A stretch of DNA of 64,000 nt, taken from positions 1 through 64,000 of the forward strand of contig NZ_FNES01000007.1 of NCBI RefSeq assembly GCF_900100195.1. The letters run 5' to 3'. Made by a program: the position numbers and the translations under genes. The DNA comes from Billgrantia gudaonensis. Lineage in GTDB: Bacteria > Pseudomonadota > Gammaproteobacteria > Pseudomonadales > Halomonadaceae. Of this stretch, positions 25,136 to 35,087 are shown piece after piece. The notes beneath the pieces are model-generated. The model saw only the letters and a program-made list of their open reading frames with translations. It was not told the DNA's origin and did not search any database. Position 1 is the stretch's first letter, and each line of letters begins with the position of its first letter.

Positions 25136-25540
25136 CTAGTGGCGGGGAGCCAGCCCCGCAGCGCATAAGTGATCGAGCAGTTCTGCGGCCAAAGGCAGGC
25201 GGCGAATCTGACCGACAGGCACCCAGCATACCTCAGCGGCATCGTCGCCAGCGCGTAGGACGCCGCCGACAGCGGTGGCGGCAAAGTCATGCAGTTCATA
25301 AACGACGCCATCGTCCAAAGCCAGCTGTGCCGTCCAGAGCCTCTGGCCAACATTGACGTACAACCCCGTCTCCTCGAACGCTTCGCGGGCGGCGGCGGCA
25401 CGCAAACTCTCCCCGGGCTCGACCTTGCCTCCGGGAACGGACCATAAGCCCGCTTCGGGTGGGTGGAGACGCTTCACCATCAGAATGGCGCCATCGTCGC
25501 GCTGAATGACCGCACAAGCCGCTCGTATCGTCCTCGACAC
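25136..25540 (-). CDS. NUDIX hydrolase (MutT-like)
   Basis: A 134-residue NUDIX protein with the full signature GX5EX7REUXEEXGU, seen as GGKVEPGES, then REAFEETGL. The N-terminal strand [20 protein letters not shown] and a short C-terminal helix complete a single-domain fold. The start is a GTG at 25540 behind GGAGGG. It lies antisense between haem oxygenase and hasR and interrupts the has gene set. The substrate, a nucleoside diphosphate derivative, is not predictable. Confidence 0.9.
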   Translation of the reverse strand: MSRTIRAACAVIQRDDGAILMVKRLHPPEAGLWSVPGGKVEPGESLRAAAAREAFEETGLYVNVGQRLWTAQLALDDGVVYELHDFAATAVGGVLRAGDDAAEVCWVPVGQIRRLPLAAELLDHLCAAGLAPRH

Positions 25541-25681
25541 ACTGCCCTCCGTTGATGCTCGAGCCTCCCCGAGCCTTAGCCTGCCACCCTAGCGTAACGC
25601 TGACACGCTCTCCGCTGCGCAGCCATTTCAAACCATTTTGCGCGAATCGTTGAGGGTGCACCCTGCCTTGCACGTTATATG

Positions 25682-25700
25682 AATGAGAAGCAGAATCATT
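25682..25700. promoter_or_regulatory. Fur-box-like site upstream of hasR
   Basis: AATGAGAAGCAGAATCATT has the inverted arms AATGA and TCATT and resembles gammaproteobacterial Fur boxes. It lies 21 bp upstream of the hasR ATG, between the CACGTTATA word and the ribosome site, where bound Fur would block transcription. Confidence 0.6.
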
Positions 25701-25721
25701 AACGTGAAAAGGTAGGGTCAC

Positions 25722-28517
25722 ATGCCACATTGGAGGTTGCTGTACGCCAAACCGCGGCTACGCCGAACGCTGCTCGAGACGCTCTTCGTCGCCGGGTTCA
25801 TGGGGGTTCTGGTGCTTCTGCTGGGGCTGCGCGAGGCCCATGCGCAGGAACGAACCCAGCAGCGCTATCGCTTCGACATACCCGAGCAGTCGCTGCTCTA
25901 TTCGCTGGGCGAATTCACCGCCATCACCAACGTCTCGGTGCTGCGCCCGGACGATCGGGCCATCGATGCCACGGCACCGGCCGTCAGCGGCGAGATGACC
26001 GCCGACGCGGCGCTGCGTGCGTTGCTGGAAGGCTCGGGCCTGGAAGTCGAATACCGCAACGCACGTACCGCCGAACTCGTCGAGCCACGGCCCGATACGA
26101 TGACCACTCGCGGCGATCAGGTGGCGCTCAGCACGCTTACGGTGTCGGCGGACCGCATTGGCGACGACTGGGTTTATCACGAACCGCGCTCGGTCAGCGT
26201 GATCTCCCGCGAGCAGATCGACCGCCGACCTCCACGCCATGCCGCCGACATGTTGGAAGAAACAGCAGGCGTATATTCAGCCGTTGACCAACGTGATCCA
26301 GGTCTGTCAGTCAATATTCGGGGCATCCAGGATTATGGCCGCGTCAATATGAATATCGACGGTATGCGCCAGAACTATAATCAAAATGGCCACCAGCAAC
26401 GCAATGGCACTATGTATGTCGACCCTGAACTGATCTCCGAGGTCACTATCGATAAGGGAACCAGCGCGGCCCAAGGGGGCGCTGGTGTACTGGGTGGTAT
26501 AGCGACTTTCAATACTATCAACGCCAGCGACTTTCTTGATACAGAGAAAGGCTATGGTGGTCGCTTGCGGGCAGGCCATGGTATAGGTGACGAAGGCAAT
26601 GGCACACACTTCAATGGCAGTGCAGTCGTCGCATTCGGTAATGAAGAAGTGGATGGGATGCTGGCTTACAGTGAGCGAAACTTTGGCGACTACCATGCTG
26701 GTTCTTCCGGTGTCGGCAACCTCAGTGACGAGATCGCTTCAGCGTGGCAGCAACCGGAACGACTGCAAATGTTTGTGGATAATCCGGTCGAATATGCCTC
26801 CAGCGAGATGGACTCGAAGCTGGCCAAGTTTGGGTGGAACATCGGCTCCAACCCGGACCATAGGCTCCAGTTTACCTACCTGGATACAAGTTCACGAGCC
26901 TACGATGCACGATTCGAGAATGTAACGAGAAATGGCGGCGCTGCCGAAGACATCGAGTATAGGCTGCTGGGTGAGAACGACATCACATCAACAAGCTATG
27001 GCCTGGATTATACTTATAATCCCCTCGGCAACGATTTGGTCGACTTTTCCTCAAAGTTGTATTTCGTTACCACCGAAAACGAACAATGGAATAACGAACT
27101 AGTTACCTCTTCCTATACTACCCCTGATTATACTTCTATCTACCGTACCGATACGTTGGGCGCTCAGGCACAAAATACCTCGCGTTTTGATCTGGGTAGC
27201 GCCGGTGATCTGGCAGTCAATTATGGAACCGAGATGTTCCAGGATACCTTCAAACCGGGTGGTGAGCAGGCAGCTCCATCAATTGACACTGACCTGCCGT
27301 ATGTCGAGGGGCTGACGCCGGAAGGGGAACGCCAGATGGGCAGCCTGTTTGCCAACATCGACTACCAATATGGCGATTGGCTTTCCGTTTGGGGGGGATT
27401 GCGTTACGACCATTACCGCCTCAAGGGGCAGACCGGCATGACCACACGCCGGTACATGGACAACACCCCGACCTGGGACCCTGATGGACAAATCCGGCCG
27501 GTGCCTATCACCTACGATGTGGATCGTGACGCTGGGCGTCTTTCCCCGACCCTGGGCATCGGTATCAATCCCGGCGTGGACTGGTTGCAGCTTTACACCA
27601 GCTATGGCAAGGGCTGGCGACCGCCGGCAGTCACCGAAAGTTTTCAGACGGGGCGCCCGCATGGCGGTGGGTACGAGATGATGTATCCCAACCCCTACCT
27701 GGAACCTGAACGTTCGGAAAGCTGGGAGGCTGGCTTCAATATTATCAAGCACGGGCTGCTGACCCAAAATGATCGGTTTGCCGCTAAGGTGGCCTATTTC
27801 GATACTAGTATCGACAACTTCACTTACATGGCAACGGGCGTCACTCTCCCTTATGCCTATCACACTGCGTCATTGGGCCAGTCCGCCTACGTCAATAACC
27901 TGAGCAACACTCGTTTTCATGGTGTGGAGTACGAGCTCAGTTATGATGCTGGGCTCCTCTATGCGGATTTGAGTTATGCCCAGATGATGGGAAGTAATGA
28001 GTTTTGCTATCACCAATATTATCTCGGGGGTGCAAGTCGCCTGGAACCAAGCGGCGAAGTCTTCGAACGAGAGGTTACACTCCCAAGTGGCTTTACCTTT
28101 ACTCAACGTCAGAGCGGAAAGATATTGGTCGATGACCCTGCGAAAAATGCAAGAGTCAACTGTGGCCTAGCCATGGGTAATGCCGTCTTTATGCCGGCGG
28201 ACCGTGCCTCGGCCACGCTAGGCTTTCGCTTCCTTGATGGGCAGCTGGATATAGGCGGCAGGCTGCGCTACAGCGAAGGCAATAACGTTGACCATGCGAA
28301 TCGTAATTATACCCACTACGCCATGGCCGTGTGGCCAAGATACGAGGTCTACGATCTCTACGCTTTCTATCATATGACCGAAAATCTCACCTTCAGCCTG
28401 GCCATGGATAACGTTACTGACGAGGCTTACTTGGTCGCGATGGGGGATACGAATCTTTCAAACGTGGCTCTGGCCCGCGGAAGAACCCTTCAGGGCATGC
28501 TGGAATATCGTTTCTAG
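25722..28517 (+). CDS. hasR: TonB-dependent haem/hemophore receptor HasR
   Basis: A 931-residue outer-membrane receptor taking haem from HasA or free haem. In order: a long hydrophobic leader (to about residue 42, EAHAQ), an STN signalling domain (residues 48-115, FDIPEQSLLYSLGEF), a plug domain with ISREQID, NIRGIQDYGRVNMNIDGM and GVLGGIATFNT, and a 22-strand barrel ending GRTLQGMLEYRF. The STN domain fits signalling through the neighbouring FecR/ECF pair. Codon choice changes from strongly GC3-rich to mixed near 26250 (about residue 176, within the plug) and stays mixed through hasA, which suggests a mosaic gene. The leader is unusually long, and a later start is possible. Confidence 0.9.
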   Translation: MPHWRLLYAKPRLRRTLLETLFVAGFMGVLVLLLGLREAHAQERTQQRYRFDIPEQSLLYSLGEFTAITNVSVLRPDDRAIDATAPAVSGEMTADAALRALLEGSGLEVEYRNARTAELVEPRPDTMTTRGDQVALSTLTVSADRIGDDWVYHEPRSVSVISREQIDRRPPRHAADMLEETAGVYSAVDQRDPGLSVNIRGIQDYGRVNMNIDGMRQNYNQNGHQQRNGTMYVDPELISEVTIDKGTSAAQGGAGVLGGIATFNTINASDFLDTEKGYGGRLRAGHGIGDEGNGTHFNGSAVVAFGNEEVDGMLAYSERNFGDYHAGSSGVGNLSDEIASAWQQPERLQMFVDNPVEYASSEMDSKLAKFGWNIGSNPDHRLQFTYLDTSSRAYDARFENVTRNGGAAEDIEYRLLGENDITSTSYGLDYTYNPLGNDLVDFSSKLYFVTTENEQWNNELVTSSYTTPDYTSIYRTDTLGAQAQNTSRFDLGSAGDLAVNYGTEMFQDTFKPGGEQAAPSIDTDLPYVEGLTPEGERQMGSLFANIDYQYGDWLSVWGGLRYDHYRLKGQTGMTTRRYMDNTPTWDPDGQIRPVPITYDVDRDAGRLSPTLGIGINPGVDWLQLYTSYGKGWRPPAVTESFQTGRPHGGGYEMMYPNPYLEPERSESWEAGFNIIKHGLLTQNDRFAAKVAYFDTSIDNFTYMATGVTLPYAYHTASLGQSAYVNNLSNTRFHGVEYELSYDAGLLYADLSYAQMMGSNEFCYHQYYLGGASRLEPSGEVFEREVTLPSGFTFTQRQSGKILVDDPAKNARVNCGLAMGNAVFMPADRASATLGFRFLDGQLDIGGRLRYSEGNNVDHANRNYTHYAMAVWPRYEVYDLYAFYHMTENLTFSLAMDNVTDEAYLVAMGDTNLSNVALARGRTLQGMLEYRF

Positions 28518-28604
28518 GCCCTGGACAACGATTTCACCCACTCGGGTGAATAAAGATGGAGGGGGATTGGCCTCCTTCATAGCAAATTGAAAAGGAGTAG
28601 TACC

Positions 28605-29159
28605 ATGGCATTCGACATTACCTACGACGCACAATACGAAAGCTGGACGCTGGCTGATTACCTTGATAGCTGGTCGTTTAATTTCAATAACTCCAACCAT
28701 GGGAGCTCGAATACAGGTGGTTTCAACAGTGGTGGTCTGTCCGGTGAGGAGTACGCCATTTCCGGTGCTAACAATTCATACGCCTTTATTGCGGGTAGCG
28801 ACACGACCGATGGGCTGGCGTATGACATCAATAATCACGTTCTGTCAGGTGAACTGGACAACGTGCAGTTTGGCCACGGCCTGAACGGGCCCTCTGGCGG
28901 CTCCTTCGGACTGACTGATTGGGAACTGTCCATCGATGGGCTGGATGCCAGTGGTAGCGGTGCAGGAAATGACGTGCACGATATCGTCTGGGGACTGATG
29001 AACGGTGACACCAGTGAGTTGGAGGATTACATCGTCTCCGAAAGCTTGCTGACCCAGTCCGAGTTCGATACTGCGGAACTCGGTGATTTATTCCCCCTCC
29101 CGGCCTCTGCGACTGGCGTACAAGAAACCAGCGACCTGGATGTCGCACTGGCCGCCTGA
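28605..29159 (+). CDS. hasA: secreted haem-binding hemophore HasA
   Basis: A 184-residue HasA-type hemophore that captures haem outside the cell and hands it to HasR. The ATG at 28605 follows AAGGAG and gives the canonical MAFDITYD opening; there is no N-terminal signal peptide. Haem ligand His32 (NSNHGSS) is at the same number as in Serratia HasA. Y73 in GLAYDINN matches Tyr75, and H78 matches its partner His83. GGLSGEEYAISG and WGLMNGDTSELE are further family motifs. The C-terminus DLDVALAA is the type I secretion signal. A short hairpin (28533-28550) lies between hasR and hasA. Confidence 0.95.
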   Translation: MAFDITYDAQYESWTLADYLDSWSFNFNNSNHGSSNTGGFNSGGLSGEEYAISGANNSYAFIAGSDTTDGLAYDINNHVLSGELDNVQFGHGLNGPSGGSFGLTDWELSIDGLDASGSGAGNDVHDIVWGLMNGDTSELEDYIVSESLLTQSEFDTAELGDLFPLPASATGVQETSDLDVALAA

Positions 29160-29180
29160 GCGTGGCCCAACGATAAAAAA

Positions 29181-29201
29181 GGCAAGGGGAGGCCCCTTGC
29201 C
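29181..29201 (-). terminator. hairpin between hasA and hasD with T-run on the minus strand
   Basis: GGCAAGGGG, AGG, CCCCTTGCC forms a perfect 9-bp stem. An A-run (29175-29180) precedes it on the plus strand, so the U-tract of an intrinsic terminator is present only for minus-strand transcription. On the plus strand it may act as an mRNA-stabilising or attenuating hairpin after hasA, which would let the hemophore exceed its exporter. Confidence 0.5.
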
Positions 29202-29214
29202 GTAACGCTTGACT

Positions 29215-29247
29215 GCCGCGCCACGGGCCTGGTGCCCGGGGCGCGGC
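29215..29247 (+). other. second GC-rich hairpin between hasA and hasD
   Basis: GCCGCGCC pairs with GGCGCGGC, and the inner ACGGGC lies opposite GCCCGG, around a 5-bp loop. There is no T-run, so it is not a classical intrinsic terminator. With the hairpin at 29181 it makes a structured 130-bp spacer in the hasA-hasD transcript. Confidence 0.5.
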
Positions 29248-29387
29248 ACCTTGGCATTGTCGCTGGCGACGGTGCCATGTCAAGCACGACCGCCGTGACC
29301 CTGCGATGAGCGAAACCGAATCGTCGTGCGAGTCCCCCGCAAGGGATTCGCCGGAATTTCACGGCTCATCACAAGGGGTAGCCAATC

Positions 29388-31184
29388 ATGGATCCTTCGC
29401 GCGGCCAGCCGCAGAACGAAATACGCCGGGCCCTCGGCACCTACCGCGGCGGCCTTCGCGCCGTGGGCGCCTACAGTGCGGTGATCAATCTGCTGATGCT
29501 GGTACCGCCGCTCTACATGTTGCAGGTCTACGACCGCGTGCTCGCCTCCGGCAATACCACCACGCTGGCCCTGCTGACGCTGATGGCCGTGGGCCTGTTG
29601 GCGCTGATGGGGGCGCTGGAGTACGTGCGCAGCCTGGTGGTGATCCAGGTCGGCGAGCGCATGGACGAGACGTTGAGCGAACGGGTCTACGCTGCCGCCT
29701 TCGAGCGGGGGCTGCGGGGCGGCAACGCCCAGGCCGGACAGGCGACCCGGGATCTCGATTCGCTGCGCCAGTTCATCACCGGCAACGCGGTGTTCGCCTT
29801 CTTCGATGCGCCCTGGTTTCCCTGCTACCTGCTGGTGATGTTCCTGTTCCATCCGTGGATCGGCTGCCTGGCGCTGGTCGGCGGCGTGCTGCTGATCGCC
29901 CTGGCCTGGCTCAACGAGCGGCGTTCCCAGCCGCCGCTGCGCAAGGCAGGCGGCCTTTCGGTGCAGGCCGGCAACATGGCCGATACCCAGTTGCGACACG
30001 CCGAGGCGATCGAGGCCATGGGCATGCTGGGCGCGCTGTCCCGCCGCTGGACGCGGCTGCACGGTGGCTTCGTGGCCTTGCAGGGCCTGGCCAGCGAGCG
30101 CACGGCGTTGATCACGGCGGTTTCCAAGAGCCTGCGCGTGGCACTGCAATCCCTGGTGCTGGGGCTGGGCGCCTGGCTGGCGGTGGGCGGTGCCATCAGC
30201 CCCGGCACCATGATCGCGGGATCGATCCTGATGGGCCGCCTGCTCGGGCCGATCGACCAGGTCATCAATGCCTGGCGGCAGTGGACGTCGACGCGCCTGG
30301 CCTATCGGCGCTTGCTGGCGCTGCTGGAGGCCCATCCGCCGCGACGGGCGGGCCTGGAACTGCCGGCACCCCGCGGTGCCGTGTCGGTAGAGCCGGTGAG
30401 CGCGGTGCCGCCGGGCGGCAGGGCCCCGACCCTGGTGCAGATCGGCTTCCGGTTGGCGCCGGGCGAGGCCTTGGGCGTCATCGGCCCGTCGGGGTCCGGC
30501 AAGTCGACGCTGGCCCGTCTGCTGGTGGGCGTGTGGACGCCGCGGGTGGGATCGGTGCGCCTGGACGGTGCCGAGATCCAGCACTGGGACAAGGCGCGCC
30601 TGGGCCCGCATATCGGTTACCTCCCCCAGGACGTGGAGCTGTTCGCCGGCAGCGTGGCGGAGAACATCGCCCGCTTCGACGAACCGGATGCCGAAAAGGT
30701 GATCGTGGCGGCCAAGGCCGCCGGCGTTCATGAACTGATCCTGTCGCTGCCGCAGGGCTACGACACGCCCCTCGGCGATGGCGGGGTCGGCCTGTCCGGC
30801 GGCCAGCGCCAGCGCATCGCGCTGGCCAGGGCACTGTATGGTCCTCCCGCGCTGGTGGTGCTCGACGAGCCCAACGCCAATCTCGACGAGGCGGGTGAGA
30901 AGGCGCTGCTGGCGGCGTTGCAATGGCTGAGCGAACGCGTCGTCACCACGGTACTGATCACCCACCGGCCCCAGGTGCTGAAGGCAACCACCCATCTGCT
31001 GGCGCTGAAGGAGGGGCGGCAGGTCAAGTTCGGGCCGACCCAGGAGGTGTTGCGCGCGATGGGGGTCGGAAGCGAACCGGTGCCGGCCGGGGCGACGCGG
31101 ATCGCCCATGGGCCTTACCAGATGGAGAGCCGGTCGGCGGCAGTCGGCACCGCTCATGCCGCTGGCGGAGGGGCGGGCGCATGA
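29388..31184 (+). CDS. hasD: type I secretion ABC transporter for HasA (HasD)
   Basis: A 598-residue fused permease-ATPase of a type I secretion system. The membrane domain covers about residues 20-310 and has no C39 peptidase or CLD extension, as for HasD and PrtD. The ATPase has Walker [16 protein letters not shown]-loop YLPQDVELF, signature LSGGQRQR, Walker [14 protein letters not shown] and H-loop LITHRPQ. It follows hasA and precedes the membrane-fusion and outer-membrane genes, with an ATGA overlap to hasE, so it should export HasA. The codon pattern is high-GC again, unlike hasA. Confidence 0.93.
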   Translation: MDPSRGQPQNEIRRALGTYRGGLRAVGAYSAVINLLMLVPPLYMLQVYDRVLASGNTTTLALLTLMAVGLLALMGALEYVRSLVVIQVGERMDETLSERVYAAAFERGLRGGNAQAGQATRDLDSLRQFITGNAVFAFFDAPWFPCYLLVMFLFHPWIGCLALVGGVLLIALAWLNERRSQPPLRKAGGLSVQAGNMADTQLRHAEAIEAMGMLGALSRRWTRLHGGFVALQGLASERTALITAVSKSLRVALQSLVLGLGAWLAVGGAISPGTMIAGSILMGRLLGPIDQVINAWRQWTSTRLAYRRLLALLEAHPPRRAGLELPAPRGAVSVEPVSAVPPGGRAPTLVQIGFRLAPGEALGVIGPSGSGKSTLARLLVGVWTPRVGSVRLDGAEIQHWDKARLGPHIGYLPQDVELFAGSVAENIARFDEPDAEKVIVAAKAAGVHELILSLPQGYDTPLGDGGVGLSGGQRQRIALARALYGPPALVVLDEPNANLDEAGEKALLAALQWLSERVVTTVLITHRPQVLKATTHLLALKEGRQVKFGPTQEVLRAMGVGSEPVPAGATRIAHGPYQMESRSAAVGTAHAAGGGAGA

Positions 31185-32539
31185 CGAGTCTGGCCGATTC
31201 TTCCCAAGCACGCGGTGCTGTAACTTCGGCCTCTCCCGACTGGGAGGCGCTGGCCATGCAACGTCGTCGGCGGCGGCCGCGGCGCCTCGCCGCCTGGACT
31301 CTGCTCGGCGGGTTCGCCCTGTTCGTCGTCTGGGCGGCGATGGCACCGCTGGACAACGGTGTGGCGGTCCCCGCCACCGTGGTGGTCTCCGGCAGCCGAC
31401 AGGCGGTGGAGCACCCCAGCGGCGGCATCGTCGAGCGCCTGTGGGTGCAAGAGGGCGACTTGGTTTCCCAGGGGCAGGTGCTGGTCAGCCTGGATGCCAC
31501 GCGCCACGCCAGCGAGGTGGAGATGCTGGGCGGACAGTACCACGCGGCGGTGGCGGAGATCGCCCGCCTCGAAGCGGAGCGCGACGCCCTCGACAGCGTG
31601 GCATTTCCCGAATCCTTGACCGCCGAAGCCGACACCGAACGGCTCGCCGTGCTTGCCCTGCAACGGCAACTGTTCCAGAGCCGGCGCGCTTCGCTCGCCG
31701 CGGAACTGGCAGGGCTCGAAGCCAGCCTGGAAGGACAGCGGGCGCGCGTCTCCGGCCTCGAATCCTCTCTGGAGCAGAAGCGGCTGCGGCTCGCCTTCCT
31801 GAGTGAGCAGCGCGACAACCTGCGCGGCTTGGCCGAGGCAGGCTACATCCCGCGCAATCGCCTGCTGGAGATCGAGAGCCAGCATGCCCAGCTGCATGGC
31901 GAGATCGTCGCCGAACGCGGTTCGTTGGGGCAGGGGCGGCGCCAGATCGACGAACTGGAGCTGCGCATGCAGCAGCGGCGCGACGAGTACCAGCGAGACG
32001 TCGGCGATGCCCTGGCCCAGGCCCGCCTGCGCCAGCGCGAGCTGGCGAGTCGCCTGACCTTGGCGGAGTTCGACCTGGCGCATACCCGAATACGCGCGCC
32101 GGCGACGGGTATCGTGGTGGGGTTGTCGCACCATACCGAAGGCGGCGTGGTGCAGGCCGGCGACCGGTTGATGGAGATCGTTCCCCGGAACGAGCCGCTG
32201 TTGGTGGAGGGGCAGTTGCCGGTGGAGCACATCGACCGGATACGAACCGGACTTCCGGTGGAGCTGGCGTTCACGGCGTTCGAGCGCAGCACCACGCCGC
32301 GGGTGCCCGGCGAGGTGACGATGGTTTCCGCCGACCGCCTGGTCGATGAACGAACGGGCACGCCCTACTATCGCATTCGGGTGAAAGTGGCGGCGCACGA
32401 GCTGAAAGCGCTGGGCAGTGCCCCGCTGAAGGCCGGCATGCCGGTGGAGGCCTTCGTGCGTACCGGCGAGCGCACCCTGCTCAACTACCTGTTCAAGCCG
32501 CTGCTGGATCGGGCGCGTACTGCCTGGGGGGATGCATGA
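31181..32539 (+). CDS. hasE: membrane fusion protein of the HasA exporter (HasE)
   Basis: A 452-residue HlyD-family adaptor. A cytoplasmic arginine-rich N-terminus ([12 protein letters not shown]) precedes one membrane helix (about residues 40-55). The periplasmic part begins with [20 protein letters not shown], a lipoyl-like half motif. Long helices from about residue 115 to 300 form a coiled-coil hairpin, then come the second half motif [15 protein letters not shown] and the barrel domain. The start at 31181 overlaps hasD by ATGA, and its own stop overlaps hasF the same way. It bridges HasD and HasF. Confidence 0.92.
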   Translation: MTSLADSSQARGAVTSASPDWEALAMQRRRRRPRRLAAWTLLGGFALFVVWAAMAPLDNGVAVPATVVVSGSRQAVEHPSGGIVERLWVQEGDLVSQGQVLVSLDATRHASEVEMLGGQYHAAVAEIARLEAERDALDSVAFPESLTAEADTERLAVLALQRQLFQSRRASLAAELAGLEASLEGQRARVSGLESSLEQKRLRLAFLSEQRDNLRGLAEAGYIPRNRLLEIESQHAQLHGEIVAERGSLGQGRRQIDELELRMQQRRDEYQRDVGDALAQARLRQRELASRLTLAEFDLAHTRIRAPATGIVVGLSHHTEGGVVQAGDRLMEIVPRNEPLLVEGQLPVEHIDRIRTGLPVELAFTAFERSTTPRVPGEVTMVSADRLVDERTGTPYYRIRVKVAAHELKALGSAPLKAGMPVEAFVRTGERTLLNYLFKPLLDRARTAWGDA

Positions 32540-33882
32540 GCCGGCTATCGCATGCGTTGTCCCGTGGGTTGCTGCTGGCCTTGTCGTGCAGCGTCGCTGT
32601 GCCGGCCCTGGCACTGGATTTTCGCGAGGCCTACGAGCGGGCGTTGCGCCATGATCCGAGCTGGCTGGCGGCGCGCAGCGAGAGCGCTGCCGGTCGACAC
32701 GAGCACGCGCTGGGCCGAGCGGCCTTGCTGCCGAACCTGAGCTACCGCTATTCGCGGGCGCGCAACGACTCGGAAGTTCGTCAAAGCACGGCGTTCGGTG
32801 AAACCACCCAGGATCTGGATTACACCAGTCATTCCTCTGGCTTCACCCTGACCCAGCCGCTGTTCGATGCGGCGGCATACGCCCAGTACCGTGAGGGCGC
32901 GGCGCTGGCCGAGGCCGCCGACCTGAGCCGGGAGCGGGCGCGACAGGCGCTGGCGGTGCGCGTGCTGCAGGCCTATACGGACGTTCTCTATGCCCAGGAT
33001 GAGATGACGCTGGCCGAAGCCCACCGGCTTGCGTTGCGGGAAGAGGCGCGGCGCAGTCAGCGCTTCGTGGCGAGCGGTGAAGGAACCCTGACCGATCAGT
33101 TGGAGGTCGAGGCCCAGTCGCAGGTCATCGAGGCGCAGGTGATCGAGGCGGAGGACCGGCTGCAGGCAGCTCGCAATGAGCTGCAGACCCTGGTCGGTCG
33201 GCTGCCGTCAACGGCGTCGCTGGCGCCGTTGCAATCGACATCCCCGACGATGGGCGAGGGCGCGCCGGCGCTGGATCGCTGGCGGGAGTGGGCATTGGCA
33301 CGCAACCCGGAGCTCGCCGCCGAACGGCAGCGGCTGGAGGCGGCCCGGCAGCGGCTCAATCAGCAGCGAGCCGGACACCTGCCCAGCGTGCGGTTGTTCG
33401 CCAGCAGCCGGGTCAGCGACTCGAGCGCCGAAAACCAGGTAGGGCAGCGCTACGACACCGATAGCGTGGGTATCGAGATCGAGGTGCCGCTGTATGCCGG
33501 CGGGCGCGTACTGGCTGCCAGCCGTCGCGCCGACGATACGCTCGCGCAGGCGCGCCACGAACTGGACGCGACCACGGCGGAGCTGCTCAACGACCTGGAA
33601 CGCCAGTACCGCATGGTACTGAGTAGTCGCCGGCGCATCCGGGCTTACCGGAATGCCGTGGCTGCCGCCGGCGCCCGGCTGGAAGCCACTCGACGCAGCA
33701 TTCTGGGCGGCGAGCGTACCAACCTCGATGCTCTCAATGCCGAGCACCAGCGATTCGAGGCCAAGCGCGACCTGGCCCGCGCCCGCTATGACTACCTGCT
33801 CGCCTGGCTGTCGTTGCGCTGGCACGCGGGGGTACTCGATGACGGCGATATCGAGCGGGTAGCGGGAGCCTTTGCCGATTGA
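32536..33882 (+). CDS. hasF: TolC-family outer-membrane channel of the HasA exporter (HasF)
   Basis: A 448-residue TolC-type protein with a signal peptide ending near PALA (residues 1-27) and the family pattern LDFREAYERALRHDPSW directly after cleavage. It has two repeated halves rich in long heptad-like helices and a tail with LDALNAEHQRFEAKRDLARARYDYL. The last gene of a translationally coupled hasDEF unit, it supplies a dedicated outer-membrane duct, as in Pseudomonas has clusters, where enteric has systems use TolC. The start overlaps hasE by ATGA. Confidence 0.92.
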   Translation: MSRLSHALSRGLLLALSCSVAVPALALDFREAYERALRHDPSWLAARSESAAGRHEHALGRAALLPNLSYRYSRARNDSEVRQSTAFGETTQDLDYTSHSSGFTLTQPLFDAAAYAQYREGAALAEAADLSRERARQALAVRVLQAYTDVLYAQDEMTLAEAHRLALREEARRSQRFVASGEGTLTDQLEVEAQSQVIEAQVIEAEDRLQAARNELQTLVGRLPSTASLAPLQSTSPTMGEGAPALDRWREWALARNPELAAERQRLEAARQRLNQQRAGHLPSVRLFASSRVSDSSAENQVGQRYDTDSVGIEIEVPLYAGGRVLAASRRADDTLAQARHELDATTAELLNDLERQYRMVLSSRRRIRAYRNAVAAAGARLEATRRSILGGERTNLDALNAEHQRFEAKRDLARARYDYLLAWLSLRWHAGVLDDGDIERVAGAFAD

Positions 33883-33931
33883 CGCGTCGGTCGGGAGTCA
33901 GGCGGGATCGATCGCCTCGCCGGTGTCAGGC

Positions 33932-34861
33932 TCAACCGATGGCCTTGCCCTGGCGCCAGTAGCCCATGCTGGTGACGTAGCGCTTGGGCAAGCCGCACTC
34001 GTTGACCAGGTAGCGGCGAATGCTCCTTGCCACTCGGGTTTCCGCGGCGATCCAGGCATAGAAGGGCGCGGTGTCATCGAGTGTCGCCGCCTCCCAGAAG
34101 GGGCGCTCGTCGTCGAGTTCGTCGGGGGCGTCCGCGGTTTCGGGGGCGCCGCCCAGGGCGCGGATCTCGTCGCTGAGATCGATGTCCTGCATGGCCCGTA
34201 ACAAGCGCTCGCCGTGGCTGCACCCCGGTTCCGCTTCGCGCGGCAGCCAGTGCAGCTTGGCGTCGTGCGCCAGCGGCTGGATGTCGGCATCGAGCGGAAC
34301 CTCGACCAGGGCTTCGACCCTGGGACGCCGGGAGCGCGACGCCAGGCTCTCCAGTATGCCGGCCGCCGCCGGCAGGGCGGTTTCGTCGGCGACGATGAGC
34401 ACCCGCCGCACGTCGCGCGGTGGCTTCCACTCGAAGCCCTGTGCCGGGCCTTCGGCATCGGCGACGGGGGCGGTCATGGCCAGGCGGTCGCCGGGACGGG
34501 CACGCAGCGCCCAGCGCGAGGCGGGCCCCGTGTCACCATGCAGGACGAATTCCACGTCGACCTCCCCCTGCTCCGGGCGCAGGGCGCGAATGGTGTAGGT
34601 GCGCATCGGCGGTCGCGCCTGCTCGGGCAGGGCGCGATAGGCACCGTACCAGTCGTGCGCTTTCCGCTTGGCGATCTCGAAGAGTCTCTCGAGGTCGCCG
34701 TCGGCCGTGGGGAAGAAGAGCTTGATGCGTTGGTCGGGCGCATGGGTGGCCATTCGGCCGACATTCGGACCGGTGAAGGTGAACCTGACCAGCGACGCGC
34801 CGACCTGGGTGCGCCGTGCCAGGGTGATATCGAAGAGGCGATAGCTGCTGCGTCCGGCCAT
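33932..34861 (-). CDS. siderophore-interacting protein (NAD(P)H-dependent ferric reductase)
   Basis: A 309-residue SIP/ViuB-family flavoprotein that reduces ferric siderophores in the cytoplasm. The FAD-binding half has MRTYTIRAL and GPASRWAL, the nucleotide half has RRVLIVADETALPA, and the C-terminal helix has YVTSMGYWRQGKA. The frame extends upstream to 35089. The ATG at 34861 (MAGRSSYRLFD) matches the family start and lies just downstream of a strong Fur-like site. Convergent with hasF and not part of its operon, but in the same iron regulon. Confidence 0.9.
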   Translation of the reverse strand: MAGRSSYRLFDITLARRTQVGASLVRFTFTGPNVGRMATHAPDQRIKLFFPTADGDLERLFEIAKRKAHDWYGAYRALPEQARPPMRTYTIRALRPEQGEVDVEFVLHGDTGPASRWALRARPGDRLAMTAPVADAEGPAQGFEWKPPRDVRRVLIVADETALPAAAGILESLASRSRRPRVEALVEVPLDADIQPLAHDAKLHWLPREAEPGCSHGERLLRAMQDIDLSDEIRALGGAPETADAPDELDDERPFWEAATLDDTAPFYAWIAAETRVARSIRRYLVNECGLPKRYVTSMGYWRQGKAIG

Positions 34862-34897
34862 GACATGGAACTCCTGTTGGGAGAGTCGAACACTACC

Positions 34898-34919
34898 AAT
34901 GATAATAATGATTCTCAAT
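34898..34919. promoter_or_regulatory. Fur box upstream of the siderophore-interacting protein gene
   Basis: AATGATAATAATGATTCTCAAT contains GATAAT and TGATTCTCA in the spacing of a Fur site and is the best match among the three in the window. It lies about 37 bp upstream of the minus-strand ATG at 34861 and on the far side from the divergent 5'-nucleotidase gene (168 bp). Confidence 0.8.
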
Positions 34920-35087
34920 GCTTGGGTGGTTTGAGGGGTCGTGCCGGCTAACGCGTCATGTCGGCCCCTTGTTACGGAACCGCCGTCCTGCCGTGAGTGA
35001 AACGGGCGACCGGCAGGGCACTTGCTCGCCGGGCAACGCTGGGGCATGGTCGATCGAACGTGACGCTCGAACAGGACGGGAAGGCCC

